A stretch of DNA of 64,000 nt from JAWLHU01 sp049324875 (GCA_049324875.1 JBMONC010000050.1:1-64000); one strand, 5' to 3'; counted from the stretch's first letter, positions 49,960-58,964 are shown. A program made the numbers and translations. The notes: generated by a model from the letters alone, not told the origin.

Positions 49960-51531
49960 ATGACGCGGCGGATTCAGATTTTCGATACCACTCTGCGTGA
50001 CGGAGAGCAGGCCCCCGGGTTCGGGATGACCGCGGAAGCGAAGCTGGAGGTGGCCAGGCAGCTTAGCAGGCTCGGCGTTGACGTGATCGAGGCCGGCTTC
50101 CCCATCGCCTCACCCGGCGACTTCGAGGCCGTCAAGGCGATCGCCGAGTCGATCCAGGGCCCCACCATCGCAGGCCTCGCCCGGGCCAACGAAGCCGACA
50201 TCCGGCGGGCCTACGAGGCGGTGAAGGGGGCGGCCAAGCCCCGCATCCACACCTTCATCGCCACCTCCCCCATCCACATGGAGCACAAGCTCCGCAAGAG
50301 CCCCGACGAGGTGGTGCGCACCGCCCGGGAGGCGGTCGCCCTGGCCAAGTCCCTCGGCCCCGAGGTCGAGTTCTCCGCCGAGGACGCCACCCGCTCCGAC
50401 TGGAACTTCCTCGTCCAGATCTTCACCGTGGCAGCCCGGGCCGGGGCGACGGTGCTCAACGTCCCCGACACCGTCGGCTACACCACGCCCAAGGAGTACT
50501 ACGACCTGATCCGCTTCCTGATCGACCGGGTCGACGCCCCCGAGGGGGTCATCTTCTCCGTCCACTGCCACGACGACCTGGGTCTGGCGGTGGCCAACAC
50601 CCTGGCGGCGATCGAGGCCGGGGCGACCCAGGTGGAGTGCACCATCAACGGCATCGGCGAGCGGGCCGGCAACGCCGCCCTCGAGGAGATCGTGATGGCG
50701 CTCCGCACCCGCAAGGACCGCTGGGGCATCGAGACCGGGATCAACAGCCAGGAGATCTACCGCTCCTCCCGCCTGCTGCAGCACCTGACCGGCATCGGGG
50801 TCCAGCCCAACAAGGCGATCGTCGGCGCCAACGCCTTCGCCCACGAGTCGGGCATCCACCAGGACGGGATGCTGAAGTACCGGGAGACCTACGAGATCAT
50901 GAAGCCCGAGGATGTGGGCGTGCCGGCCTCGGCCCTGGTGCTGGGGAAGCACTCCGGGCGGGCCGCCTTCCGGGCCCGGCTGGAGCACCTGGGCTACAGG
51001 CTGAGCGACGCCGAGATCGAATCCGCCTTCCTCCGCTTCAAGGAGGTCGCCGATCGCAAGAAGATGGTCTCCGACTCCGACCTCGAAGCGATCGTGGGCG
51101 ATGAACAGGCCAACCGCACGGTACAGGAGGTGTGCAAGCTTGAGTCCTTCCAAGTCGTCTCGGGCAACCAATCTGTTCCCACTGCGTCTGTTCGGCTCCT
51201 CCGCTCCGGCACCGTCCGCCAGGAGGCGGCTTCAGGGGACGGCCCTGTGGACGCCCTCTACCACGCCATCGACCGGGCGGCGGAGTTCTCGGGGCAGCTC
51301 CTCGACTACCGGCTCAAAGCGGTTACTGGAGGCCAGGATGCCCTAGGCGAGGTGACGGTCCGGGTCCAGGCCGGCAACCGGATCGCCTCCGGGCGGGGCA
51401 CCTCCACCGACGTGATTGAAGCATCGGCCCGGGCTTACATCAACGCCATGAACAAGATTCTCTCCGGGGCGGCGCTGGCCGTCTCCGATGACCCGGCACC
51501 CGGCTGGCAGATGCGTGCCTGGGGCGACTAG
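49960..51531 (+). CDS. leuA: 2-isopropylmalate synthase
   Basis: First committed step of leucine synthesis: acetyl-CoA plus 2-ketoisovalerate. A 523-residue enzyme with the catalytic-barrel signature FDTTLRDGEQAPGF, metal ligands in HCHDDLG, the NGIGERAGNAALEE motif and the C-terminal LeuA dimer domain (SVRLLRSGTVRQEAASGDGP, RVQAGNR, GTSTDVIEAS) that binds leucine as feedback inhibitor. The ATG at 49960 is preferred to GTG 49951, since GGAAGGTG then serves as ribosome-binding site. The leucine T-box upstream fits its role. Confidence 0.95.
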   Translation: MTRRIQIFDTTLRDGEQAPGFGMTAEAKLEVARQLSRLGVDVIEAGFPIASPGDFEAVKAIAESIQGPTIAGLARANEADIRRAYEAVKGAAKPRIHTFIATSPIHMEHKLRKSPDEVVRTAREAVALAKSLGPEVEFSAEDATRSDWNFLVQIFTVAARAGATVLNVPDTVGYTTPKEYYDLIRFLIDRVDAPEGVIFSVHCHDDLGLAVANTLAAIEAGATQVECTINGIGERAGNAALEEIVMALRTRKDRWGIETGINSQEIYRSSRLLQHLTGIGVQPNKAIVGANAFAHESGIHQDGMLKYRETYEIMKPEDVGVPASALVLGKHSGRAAFRARLEHLGYRLSDAEIESAFLRFKEVADRKKMVSDSDLEAIVGDEQANRTVQEVCKLESFQVVSGNQSVPTASVRLLRSGTVRQEAASGDGPVDALYHAIDRAAEFSGQLLDYRLKAVTGGQDALGEVTVRVQAGNRIASGRGTSTDVIEASARAYINAMNKILSGAALAVSDDPAPGWQMRAWGD

Positions 51532-51553
51532 CAGCGAACGAGGAGGGCCTACG

Positions 51554-52456
51554 ATGAGCATCCAGGTCTATATCGACGGCAAATGGTACCCCAAAGAAGA
51601 GGCAAAGATCTCGGTCTTCGACCACGGCTTCCTCTACGGCGACGGCGTCTTCGAGGGGATTCGAGCCTACAACGGCCGGGTCTGGAAGCTGACCGAGCAC
51701 CTGGACCGGCTCTACGACTCGGCCAAGGCGATCTGGATGGAGATCCCCATCCCCTGGAAGGAGATGGAGTACGTCGTCCTGGAGACGCTGCGGCGAAACA
51801 ACTTCCGGGACGCCTATATCCGGCTGGTGGTCTCCCGGGGCCACGGCGACCTGGGGCTGGACCCCCGCAAGTGCCCCAAGCCCAGCGTGATCTGCATCTG
51901 CGACTCGATCACCCTCTTCCCCGCCGAGGTCTACCAGGTGGGGATGAAGGTGGTCTCGGTGGCCACCCGGCGCAACCCGGCGGACACCCTCTCGCCCCAG
52001 GTCAAGTCGCTCAACTACCTGAACGGGATCATGGCCAAGATCAGCGCCGTCACCCTGGGCTATCCGGAGGTGGTGATGCTGAACAAGGAGGGCTATGTCT
52101 GCGAGGGCACGGGCGACAACATCTTCATCATCAAGAAGGGGAAGATCATCACCCCGGCGGTCCACCTGGGCATCCTGCCCGGCATCACCCGGAACGCCGT
52201 GATGGAGATGGCCCGGGAGCTGGGCTACGAGGTGGAGGAGGGGACCTTTACCCTCTTCGATCTCTACACCGCCGATGAGTGCTTCCTGACCGGCACCGCC
52301 GCCGAGGTGGTCCCGGTGATCGAGGTGGACAAGCGGCAGATCGGCGACGGCAAGCCGGGCGAGATCACCTGGCGCCTGATCCACGAGTTCCGGGCCCAGA
52401 CCCAGAGCAAGGGCACCGAGATCTACCCGGAGCCCGCCGCCGCCAACCCTCGCTGA
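51554..52456 (+). CDS. ilvE: Branched-chain amino-acid aminotransferase
   Basis: Transfers amino groups to the ketoacids in the last step of Val, Ile and Leu synthesis. A fold-type IV PLP enzyme of 300 residues, with FDHGFLYGDGVFEGIRAYNG at the N-terminus, the PLP lysine in VKSLNYL and the cofactor-phosphate loop EGTGDNIFI and LTGTAAEVVP. AGGAGG lies 7 nt before the ATG. Confidence 0.94.
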   Translation: MSIQVYIDGKWYPKEEAKISVFDHGFLYGDGVFEGIRAYNGRVWKLTEHLDRLYDSAKAIWMEIPIPWKEMEYVVLETLRRNNFRDAYIRLVVSRGHGDLGLDPRKCPKPSVICICDSITLFPAEVYQVGMKVVSVATRRNPADTLSPQVKSLNYLNGIMAKISAVTLGYPEVVMLNKEGYVCEGTGDNIFIIKKGKIITPAVHLGILPGITRNAVMEMARELGYEVEEGTFTLFDLYTADECFLTGTAAEVVPVIEVDKRQIGDGKPGEITWRLIHEFRAQTQSKGTEIYPEPAAANPR

Positions 52457-52503
52457 CACCCGTCAACCCTTTGGGCCAGAGATAGAGGGGAGTTCGAGGT
52501 CCC

Positions 52504-53112
52504 ATGAAGAGTGCGATCATGCTGTTCGACGGGGTTGAGGAACTGGATTTCGCCGGCCCGTACGAGGTGCTGGCCAGTGTGGGGGAGGTCTTCACCGTCG
52601 CCGCCAGGCGGGAGGTCCGGGGGCGCCACGGCTTGAGCATCACCCCGGACCACACCTTCGCCGATGCGCCAGAGGCGGATGTGCTGGTGATCCCGGGCGG
52701 CCCGGTCACCCGGGAGAACCCGGCCTCGCTGGAGCCGGCGGTGGAGTTCGCCCGCAGCCGGGCACCCGGAGCCCGGATGACCCTGACGGTCTGCACCGGG
52801 GCCTTCGTGGCCGCCCGGGCGGGGCTGCTGGAGGGCCGCTCCTGCACCACCCACTACCGGCGGCGCCACATGCTGCAGGCGCAGTTCCCGGATCTCCACG
52901 TCCGGTTCGCCCGGGTGGTGGTGGACGGCAAGATCATCTCCACCGCCGGGGTGGCGGCCGGCATCGACGGGGCGCTCTACACCGTCGCCCGCCTGTTCGA
53001 CATGGAGACCGCCCGCAAGGTGGCCAAGGGGATCGAGTACCCCTGGCACTCCACCCACGTGATGCACGCCAGCAGCATCGCCGACAGCCACGAGGAAGCG
53101 GCCTACCGGTAG
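52504..53112 (+). CDS. DJ-1/PfpI-family protein
   Basis: A 202-residue protein of the DJ-1/PfpI superfamily, with the glutamine-amidotransferase-like fold: VEELDFAGPYEVL at the N-terminus, LVIPGG, and the nucleophile-elbow Cys in TVCTGAFVAA. The group includes glyoxalases, deglycases, isonitrile hydratases and AraC-associated sensors. Its place between ilvE and ilvD is not standard; it may repair or detoxify reactive dicarbonyls made in this pathway, which is a guess. Confidence 0.8.
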   Translation: MKSAIMLFDGVEELDFAGPYEVLASVGEVFTVAARREVRGRHGLSITPDHTFADAPEADVLVIPGGPVTRENPASLEPAVEFARSRAPGARMTLTVCTGAFVAARAGLLEGRSCTTHYRRRHMLQAQFPDLHVRFARVVVDGKIISTAGVAAGIDGALYTVARLFDMETARKVAKGIEYPWHSTHVMHASSIADSHEEAAYR

Positions 53113-53220
53113 CTGCCTGCCGGCTCCGCCCGGCGCTGGTCATGCGGCGCCGGGCCGGGGCTCGCACCGGCCCCGGGGGTGGACAGGTTCGTGAAGCCAC
53201 AAACGATGAGGAGGTCTCCC

Positions 53221-54891
53221 GTGCGCAGCGACACGATCAAAAAGGGCCATGACCGGGCGCCCCATCGGGCACTGCTCAAGGCAACCGGCGTCACCGACGC
53301 CGACATGGGGAAGCCCTTCATCGGCATCGCCAACAGCTATATCGACATCGTGCCGGGTCACGTCCACCTGAAGGAGTTCGGCGACCTGGTGAAAGAGGCC
53401 GTCCGCGCGGCGGGCGGCGTTCCTTTTCTGTTCAACACCATCGGAGTGGATGACGGCATCGCCATGGGCCACATCGGGATGCGCTACAGCCTCCCCTCCC
53501 GGGAGCTGATCGCCGACGCCGTGGAGACGGTGATCGAGGCGCACCAGCTGGATGCGATGATCTGCATCCCCAACTGCGACAAGATCACCCCCGGGATGAT
53601 GATGGCGGCAGTGCGGATCAACGTGCCCACGATCTTCATCTCCGGCGGGCCGATGGCGGCCGGCCGGCTCGCCAGCGGCAAGAAGGCGGACCTGATCACC
53701 GTCTTCGAGGGGGTGGGCGCCCACGCCCGCGGCACCATGACCGATGCGGAGCTGAAGGAGCTGGAGGACAACGCCTGCCCCACCTGCGGCTCCTGCTCGG
53801 GGATGTTCACCGCCAACTCGATGAACTGCCTCTGCGAGGCGCTGGGGCTGGCGCTGCCCGGCAACGGCACCGCCCTGGCCAAATCGGCGGAGCGGGAGGA
53901 GCTGGCCCGGCAGGCGGGCCGGCGGATCGTGGAGATGGCGCTGCAAGGCGGCCCCCGGCCCCGGGAGATCGTGACGGTGGAGGCGATCGACAACGCCTTC
54001 GCCCTGGACATTGCGATGGGCGGCTCGACCAACACGGTGCTCCACACCCTGGCCATCGCCAGCGAGGCCGAGATCGACTACCCCCTGGAGCGGATCAACC
54101 AGCTCTCCGCCCGGGTCCCCTACCTCTGCAAGGTCTCGCCGGCCACGCCGGATGTGCATATCGAGGATGTCCACGCCGCCGGCGGGATCATGGCGATTCT
54201 GAAGGAGCTCGCCCGCAAGGAGGGGACGCTCCACCCGGACTGCATCACGGTCAGCGGGAAGCGGCTGGGCGAGCTGTACGCCGGGGCGGAGAACCGGAAC
54301 CCGGAGGTGATCCGGCCCGTTGAGCGGCCCTTCACGGCGACGGGCGGGCTGGCGATGCTCTTCGGCAACCTGGCCCCGGACGGGGCGGTGCTGAAGGTGG
54401 GGGCGGTGGATCCGTCGATCCAGGTCTTCACCGGCCGGGCGATCTGCTTTGACTCGCAGGAGGCGGCGCTGACCGGGATCTTCGGCGGCAAGGTGGAGCC
54501 GGGCCACGTGGTGGTGATCCGCTACGAGGGGCCGAAGGGCGGGCCGGGGATGCCGGAGATGCTGGCGCCCACCAGCGCCATCGTCGGGATGGGGCTGGGC
54601 AAGGATGTGGCCCTGATCACCGATGGGCGGTTCAGCGGCGGCACCCGGGGAATCTGCCTGGGGCACATCAGCCCGGAGGCGGCGGAGGGTGGGCCGATTG
54701 GGCTCATCGAGGACGGGGATCTGATCACGATCGACATCCCCGGCCGCAGGCTCACGTTGGAGGTCAGCCCCGAGGAGCTGGAGCGCCGGCGGTCGCGATG
54801 GGTGAAGCCCGGGCCGAAGGTCACGCGGGGCTGGCTCGGGCGGTACGCCCGGATGGTCACCTCCGCCAACACGGGCGGGGTGCTCCGGTAG
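53221..54891 (+). CDS. ilvD: Dihydroxy-acid dehydratase
   Basis: Dehydrates dihydroxyacids to the ketoacids of Val and Ile. A 556-residue iron-sulfur enzyme with NCDKITPGM and CPTCGSCSGMFTANSMNC carrying cluster cysteines, GGSTNTVLH, and the C-terminal DGRFSGGTRG. GTG 53221 is chosen because AGGAGG lies 6 nt before it; the frame is open further upstream without another site. The last codons (CTCCGGTAG) are the first copy of the motif that recurs every 69 bp downstream. Confidence 0.95.
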   Translation: MRSDTIKKGHDRAPHRALLKATGVTDADMGKPFIGIANSYIDIVPGHVHLKEFGDLVKEAVRAAGGVPFLFNTIGVDDGIAMGHIGMRYSLPSRELIADAVETVIEAHQLDAMICIPNCDKITPGMMMAAVRINVPTIFISGGPMAAGRLASGKKADLITVFEGVGAHARGTMTDAELKELEDNACPTCGSCSGMFTANSMNCLCEALGLALPGNGTALAKSAEREELARQAGRRIVEMALQGGPRPREIVTVEAIDNAFALDIAMGGSTNTVLHTLAIASEAEIDYPLERINQLSARVPYLCKVSPATPDVHIEDVHAAGGIMAILKELARKEGTLHPDCITVSGKRLGELYAGAENRNPEVIRPVERPFTATGGLAMLFGNLAPDGAVLKVGAVDPSIQVFTGRAICFDSQEAALTGIFGGKVEPGHVVVIRYEGPKGGPGMPEMLAPTSAIVGMGLGKDVALITDGRFSGGTRGICLGHISPEAAEGGPIGLIEDGDLITIDIPGRRLTLEVSPEELERRRSRWVKPGPKVTRGWLGRYARMVTSANTGGVLR

Positions 54892-55091
54892 CCCCCGGCA
54901 CGGGGGCACCGGGGCACCGGGACGCCGGGCCACGACTCCGGCTGGTCACGACTCCGGTAGCCCCCGGCACGGGGGCACCGGGTCACGTCCCCGGGGGTCA
55001 CGAACCTTCGGGGGTCACGGCTCCGGTAGCCCCCGGCCACGGGGGCACCGGGTCACGTCCCCGGGGGGTCACGAACCTTCGGGGGTCACGG
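54883..55091. repeat. Tandem 69-bp repeat, three units, starting in the ilvD stop region
   Basis: Units begin with CTCCGGTAG at 54883, 54952 and 55021; the third is 71 bp with two added bases. Each contains the hairpin GCCCCCG..CGGGGGC, and units 2 and 3 share CACGTCCCCGGGGG and CACGAACCTTCGGGGG. Unit 1 includes the end of ilvD and is the most diverged. No T-runs follow the hairpins. Confidence 0.85.
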
Positions 55092-55101
55092 CTCCGGGCA
55101 A

Positions 55102-55305
55102 CGGGCGCCGGGGGCACCCCTCCGGGGACCCACGCTAGTCGCCAACGGGCGCTACGGGGTAGTTTGGGTGAGCCACCATCGGAAACCGGGCTCTTGCGTG
55201 CGAGTCGGGCTACGCACCGCCCGATGCTGGCTTGAGTCTCGCCTCCCCTAGCGCCCGTAGGCTCCGGCGCTAATGGTCCCTCTCCGGGGTACCCCCAGCG
55301 CCCGT
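55102..55305. repeat. GC-rich palindromic element, copy B
   Basis: Left arm CGGGCGCCGGGGGCACCCC from 55102 and right arm ending ACCCCCAGCGCCCG near 55304 are complementary over about 58 bp with small mismatches; the pairing continues inward through ACGGGCGCTACGGGG with CCCCTAGCGCCCGT. The core GGAAACCG, GGCTACGCACC and GCTGGCTTGAGTCT correspond to copy A on the other strand. No protein is encoded. Confidence 0.78.
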
Positions 55306-55312
55306 GATCGGC

Positions 55313-55386
55313 GGGTCCAGCTGCGGGGGGCCCGGCGGCCCGGGCTGGTGGGTCCAGCCTGCGGGGGGGCCCGGCGGCCCGGCCGG
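55313..55386. repeat. Direct repeat, two units of 37 bp
   Basis: GGGTCCAGCTGCGGGG at 55313 and GGGTCCAGCCTGCGGGG at 55350 open two near-identical units, each containing GGGCCCGGCGGCCCGG. It lies between palindromic element B and ilvB. Function unknown. Confidence 0.7.
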
Positions 55387-55534
55387 CGCTCGTTTCTCGG
55401 GGCTGAGGAGTTTGGATTAAGATGGGAGCGAGGGAGGCTGAAGATCGAGATGGAGATGCAGGCTGCACAGGCGTTGCTCAAGGCGCTGGAGTTGGAAGGG
55501 GTCGAGGTGATCTTCGGCTACCCTGGCGGGGCGA

Positions 55535-55634
55535 NNNNNNNNNNNNNNNNNNNNNNNNNNNNNNNNNNNNNNNNNNNNNNNNNNNNNNNNNNNNNNNNNN
55601 NNNNNNNNNNNNNNNNNNNNNNNNNNNNNNNNNN
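55535..55634. other. Scaffold gap of 100 N with duplicated 127-bp flanks
   Basis: The 127 bases at 55408-55534 recur exactly at 55635-55761, and both copies contain the ilvB start. The flank length is identical to that at the riboflavin gap, pointing to one assembly parameter. The gap is probably not real. Confidence 0.9.
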
Positions 55635-55676
55635 GAGTTTGGATTAAGATGGGAGCGAGGGAGGCTGAAGATCGAG

Positions 55677-57389
55677 ATGGAGATGCAGGCTGCACAGGCG
55701 TTGCTCAAGGCGCTGGAGTTGGAAGGGGTCGAGGTGATCTTCGGCTACCCTGGCGGGGCGAATTTGTACATTTATGATGCGCTCTATGACAGCTCGCTCA
55801 AGCATGTGCTGACCCGGCATGAGCAGGGGGCGATCCATGCGGCTCAGGGCTATGCGCGCGCCACCGGGCGGGTGGGCGTGGTGCTTGCTACCTCGGGGCC
55901 GGGGGCGACCAACCTGGTGACCGGGCTCTGTGATGCCATGATGGACTCGACCCCGATCGTGGCGATTACGGGGCAGGTGATCCGGCCGCTCATTGGGCGG
56001 GATGCGTTCCAGGAGGCGGATGTGACCGGGATTACCATGCCGGTCACCAAGCACAACTACCTGGTGACCGACCCGGCGGACCTGCTCCGGGTGGTGAAGG
56101 AGGCCTTCTACATCGCCCAGACGGGGCGGCCGGGGCCGGTGCTGATCGACATCCCGAAGGATGTGACCAACGCCCGCATCCCCTTTTTCTACCCGTCCAC
56201 CGTCAAGCTGCCGGGGTACAAGGTGCCCGGGGCGGCCGAGCCGGAGCGGGTGGAGGAGGCGGCTGCGGCCATCCGGGCGGCGGAGCGGCCGGTGCTGCTC
56301 TGCGGCGGCGGGGTTGTGCACTCGGCGGGGGCTACCGGGCCCTTCCGGCGGCTCGCCGAGCGGATGGGGGCGCCGGTGGTGGAGACGCTGATGGGGCTGG
56401 GCGGCTTCCCCATGGATCACCCGCAGTGCTTCGGGCTGCTGGGGATGCACGGGACCTTTGCGGCCAACCGGGCGGTGGCGAATGCGGATCTGCTGGTGGC
56501 GTGCGGAATGCGCTTCGATGACCGGGTGACCGGCATGGCGGCCCGGTTCGCCCCCAAGGCGCGCATCATCCACATCGACATCGATCCGGCGGAGATCTCC
56601 AAGAACCTGACCTCCCATATCCCGCTGGTGGGCGACTGCGCCCTGGTGCTCAACCAGCTGAACGAGGCGCTGGAGGACTGGTCCCAGACGCTGCCGGAGT
56701 GGATGGGGCAGGTGCGGGCCTGGCACGATCAGCACCCGCTCTGGGGGGTGCGGAACCCGGAGGCGGTCTCGGTGGACCCGGGCGCCGTTCCGAAGCCCCA
56801 GCAGGCGCTCCAGGCGGTCTACGCCGCCTTCGGCCCCGAGGCGATCGTCACCACCGACGTGGGGCAGCACCAGATGTGGGCGGCCCACTACCTGCTCCGG
56901 AGCGAGCCCCGCACCTGGATCTCCTCCTGTGGCCTGGGCACCATGGGCTTCGGCCTGCCCGCCGCCGTCGGCGCCGCCATCGGGCGGCCCGACCGGGACG
57001 TGGTGGTGATCACCGGCGACGGCTCCATCCAGATGTGCATCCAGGAGCTGGGCACCGTCGTCCAGGAGAACCTGCCGGTCAAGGTGGTGCTGCTCAACAA
57101 CGGTTACCTGGGGATGGTCCGCCAGTGGCAGGAGATGTTCTACAAGCGGCGCTACAAGGAGGTCGACCTCCGCTCCGGGATGCCCGACTTCGTCAAGCTG
57201 GCCGAGGCCTACGGCATCAAGGGGATGCGGGTCGACCGGCTGGGCGAGCTGGAGGGGGCCATGGCCGAGGCGAAGGCCCACACGGGGCCGGTCTTGATCG
57301 ATGTCCGCTGCGTCGAGGAGGAGAACGTCTTCCCGATCGTGCCGCCGGGCGGCGCCAACACCGAGGCGCTGATGAAGGCCGGGAACTGA
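55677..57389 (+). CDS. ilvB: Acetolactate synthase, large catalytic subunit
   Basis: Thiamine-diphosphate enzyme making acetolactate or acetohydroxybutyrate. A 570-residue protein with VIFGYPGGA, the catalytic Glu in RHEQGAIHAA, SGPGATN, the FAD-binding middle domain (MRFDDRVTG) and the TPP motif from GDGSIQM to LLNN. The ATG at 55677 follows GAGGGAGG by 12 nt; the same start occurs in the duplicate at 55450, so the operon distance to ilvD is about 560 nt once the artefact is removed. The last gene of the operon. Confidence 0.94.
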   Translation: MEMQAAQALLKALELEGVEVIFGYPGGANLYIYDALYDSSLKHVLTRHEQGAIHAAQGYARATGRVGVVLATSGPGATNLVTGLCDAMMDSTPIVAITGQVIRPLIGRDAFQEADVTGITMPVTKHNYLVTDPADLLRVVKEAFYIAQTGRPGPVLIDIPKDVTNARIPFFYPSTVKLPGYKVPGAAEPERVEEAAAAIRAAERPVLLCGGGVVHSAGATGPFRRLAERMGAPVVETLMGLGGFPMDHPQCFGLLGMHGTFAANRAVANADLLVACGMRFDDRVTGMAARFAPKARIIHIDIDPAEISKNLTSHIPLVGDCALVLNQLNEALEDWSQTLPEWMGQVRAWHDQHPLWGVRNPEAVSVDPGAVPKPQQALQAVYAAFGPEAIVTTDVGQHQMWAAHYLLRSEPRTWISSCGLGTMGFGLPAAVGAAIGRPDRDVVVITGDGSIQMCIQELGTVVQENLPVKVVLLNNGYLGMVRQWQEMFYKRRYKEVDLRSGMPDFVKLAEAYGIKGMRVDRLGELEGAMAEAKAHTGPVLIDVRCVEEENVFPIVPPGGANTEALMKAGN

Positions 57390-57399
57390 GAACCGCAAG

Positions 57400-57430
57400 A
57401 GCCGTCAGGCAGTGGCCTGGCGGCTTTCGC
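57400..57430 (+). terminator. Terminator of the ilv-leu operon
   Basis: AGCCGTCAGGC at 57400-57410 and GCCTGGCGGCT at 57415-57425 pair with one G-T, followed by TTCGCC. The T-tract is weak but the position, 10 nt after the ilvB stop, supports it. Confidence 0.65.
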
Positions 57431-57510
57431 CTTCGCCGGCGCCCGGGGGCAGGATTCTCCCCCCGCCCGCAGAATGTAGTCATTCACATATAAATAAACG
57501 GGGTGATTCT

Positions 57511-57900
57511 ATGGTGGAGACCGCCCCTGATCGTCGAGCGTACTTCCGCCTGGAGTTTCAGGACCTGACCGCAACGATGCAGATCTTTGAGGTCGGTCAA
57601 AACCCGATCTCGGTGGAGCCCCGGCCCGTCACCATCACCGATCTGGGCGGGGGCGGCCTCTCCATGCAGACCGATGTGGACCTGCCGATCCGCTACGGGG
57701 TCTTCGCCACCTTCGCCTTCTCCCTCGCCGGCGAGTCCTTCCGCTTTGTCGGCCAGCTGATCCGGAAGGTGGACGACCTGACCCACTACTGGTACGCCGT
57801 CACCTTCGTGGATGTGGAGGAGGCGGAGCGGGCGGCCCTGGTGGCGGCCCTGCAGCGGATCCAGATCGAGCGCTCCCGCAGGGCCCGGGTGCAGGTCTGA
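57511..57900 (+). CDS. PilZ-domain protein
   Basis: A 129-residue, single-domain protein with DRRAYFRLEF at the N-terminus (the RxxxR half of the cyclic di-GMP motif) and ITDLGGGGLSM in place of the D/NxSxxG half. The Ser of that motif is Gly here, so binding may be weakened. GGGGTGA precedes the ATG. Single PilZ proteins act as receptors that inhibit motility or switch on exopolysaccharide synthesis. The HD-GYP phosphodiesterase at 46450 is a potential counterpart. Confidence 0.78.
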   Translation: MVETAPDRRAYFRLEFQDLTATMQIFEVGQNPISVEPRPVTITDLGGGGLSMQTDVDLPIRYGVFATFAFSLAGESFRFVGQLIRKVDDLTHYWYAVTFVDVEEAERAALVAALQRIQIERSRRARVQV

Positions 57901-58040
57901 TAGAGCGGGTCAATCAGGCTCATCCAAAAGATCGATCATCCCTTTGGTAGGAGTCGGGGCTCGCCGGGCATAACTCTCCAGAGGCGATGCTCTGCCACAC
58001 ATTCCGGCGCCGGGGGGCGCCTTAGACGGAGGGAACTGCG

Positions 58041-58895
58041 ATGCCACTGGTCTCACTTCGCACGCTGTTGGACGCGGCCGAGAAGGGCAAGTACGCGGTG
58101 GGGGCTTTCAACTGCAACAACATGGAGATCGTCCAGGCGATCGTGGAGGCGGCGGATGAGCTTCGCTCCCCCGTCATCATCCAGGCGAGCCAGGGGGCGA
58201 TCAAGTACGCCGGGCTCCACTACGTGGTGGGCCTGGCGAAGCTGGCGGCCGAGCAGGCCACCATCCCCGTGGCGCTCCACCTGGACCACGGCACCGACTA
58301 CAACACCGTGGTCGCCTGCATCCGGGCCGGCTTCACCTCGGTGATGTTCGACGGCTCTCAGTGGCCGAAGGAGGAGAACATCGCCCGGACCAGGGAGATC
58401 GTCAAGATCGCCCACGCCGTGGGGGTCTCGGTGGAGGGCGAGATCGGCAAGATCGGCGGGGTGGAGGATGACATCGCCGTCGACGAGCGGGATGCGATGC
58501 TCACCCCGGTGGAGGATGCGATCGAGTTCTACGAGGCGACCGGCGTGGACGCCCTGGCGATGGCCTTCGGCACCGCCCACGGCCACTACAAGCTGCCGCC
58601 CAAGCTGGCGCTGGACCGGATCGACGAGGTCCACCGGCGGACCGGGGCCTACCTGGTGATGCACGGCGGCTCCGGCGTCCCCGAGGAGGATGTGCGCAAG
58701 GGCATCGAGCTGGGCATCCGGAAGGTCAACATCGACACCGAGCTGCGGGAGGCCTTCCTGGGCGAGATCCGGGCCCAGCTGGCGGCGAAGCCCAGCGAGA
58801 TCGACCCCCGCAAGATCTTCGCCCCCGCCAAGGCGGTGCTGAAGGAGAAGCTGAAGGAGAAGATGACCCTCTTCGGCTCCGCGGGCAAGGCATAG
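58041..58895 (+). CDS. fba: Class II fructose-bisphosphate aldolase
   Basis: Zinc-dependent aldolase of glycolysis and gluconeogenesis. At 284 residues it has GAFNCNNMEIVQA, the zinc and catalytic region LHLDHGTDYNTV, EGEIGKIGGVED, AFGTAHGHYK and HGGSGVPEEDVRKGI, typical of FbaA/GatY enzymes. A tagatose-bisphosphate preference cannot be excluded. GGAGGG precedes the ATG and a terminator follows. Confidence 0.92.
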   Translation: MPLVSLRTLLDAAEKGKYAVGAFNCNNMEIVQAIVEAADELRSPVIIQASQGAIKYAGLHYVVGLAKLAAEQATIPVALHLDHGTDYNTVVACIRAGFTSVMFDGSQWPKEENIARTREIVKIAHAVGVSVEGEIGKIGGVEDDIAVDERDAMLTPVEDAIEFYEATGVDALAMAFGTAHGHYKLPPKLALDRIDEVHRRTGAYLVMHGGSGVPEEDVRKGIELGIRKVNIDTELREAFLGEIRAQLAAKPSEIDPRKIFAPAKAVLKEKLKEKMTLFGSAGKA

Positions 58896-58912
58896 GCAAC
58901 AGGAGAACCGCT

Positions 58913-58947
58913 CGCCAGTCGGGAACAATACCGACTGGCGATTTTTT
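58913..58947 (+). terminator. Terminator after fba
   Basis: CGCCAGTCGG at 58913-58922 and CCGACTGGCG at 58931-58940 form a perfect 10-bp stem followed by ATTTTTT. One of the clearest terminators in the window. Confidence 0.93.
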
Positions 58948-58964
58948 CTTCAAGGAGGATCTTC

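Noticed and set aside
54883..55091. Tandem repeats considered as a CRISPR array.
   Set aside because: The 69-bp units are contiguous with no unique spacers, contain GC-rich hairpins and no cas genes are nearby.
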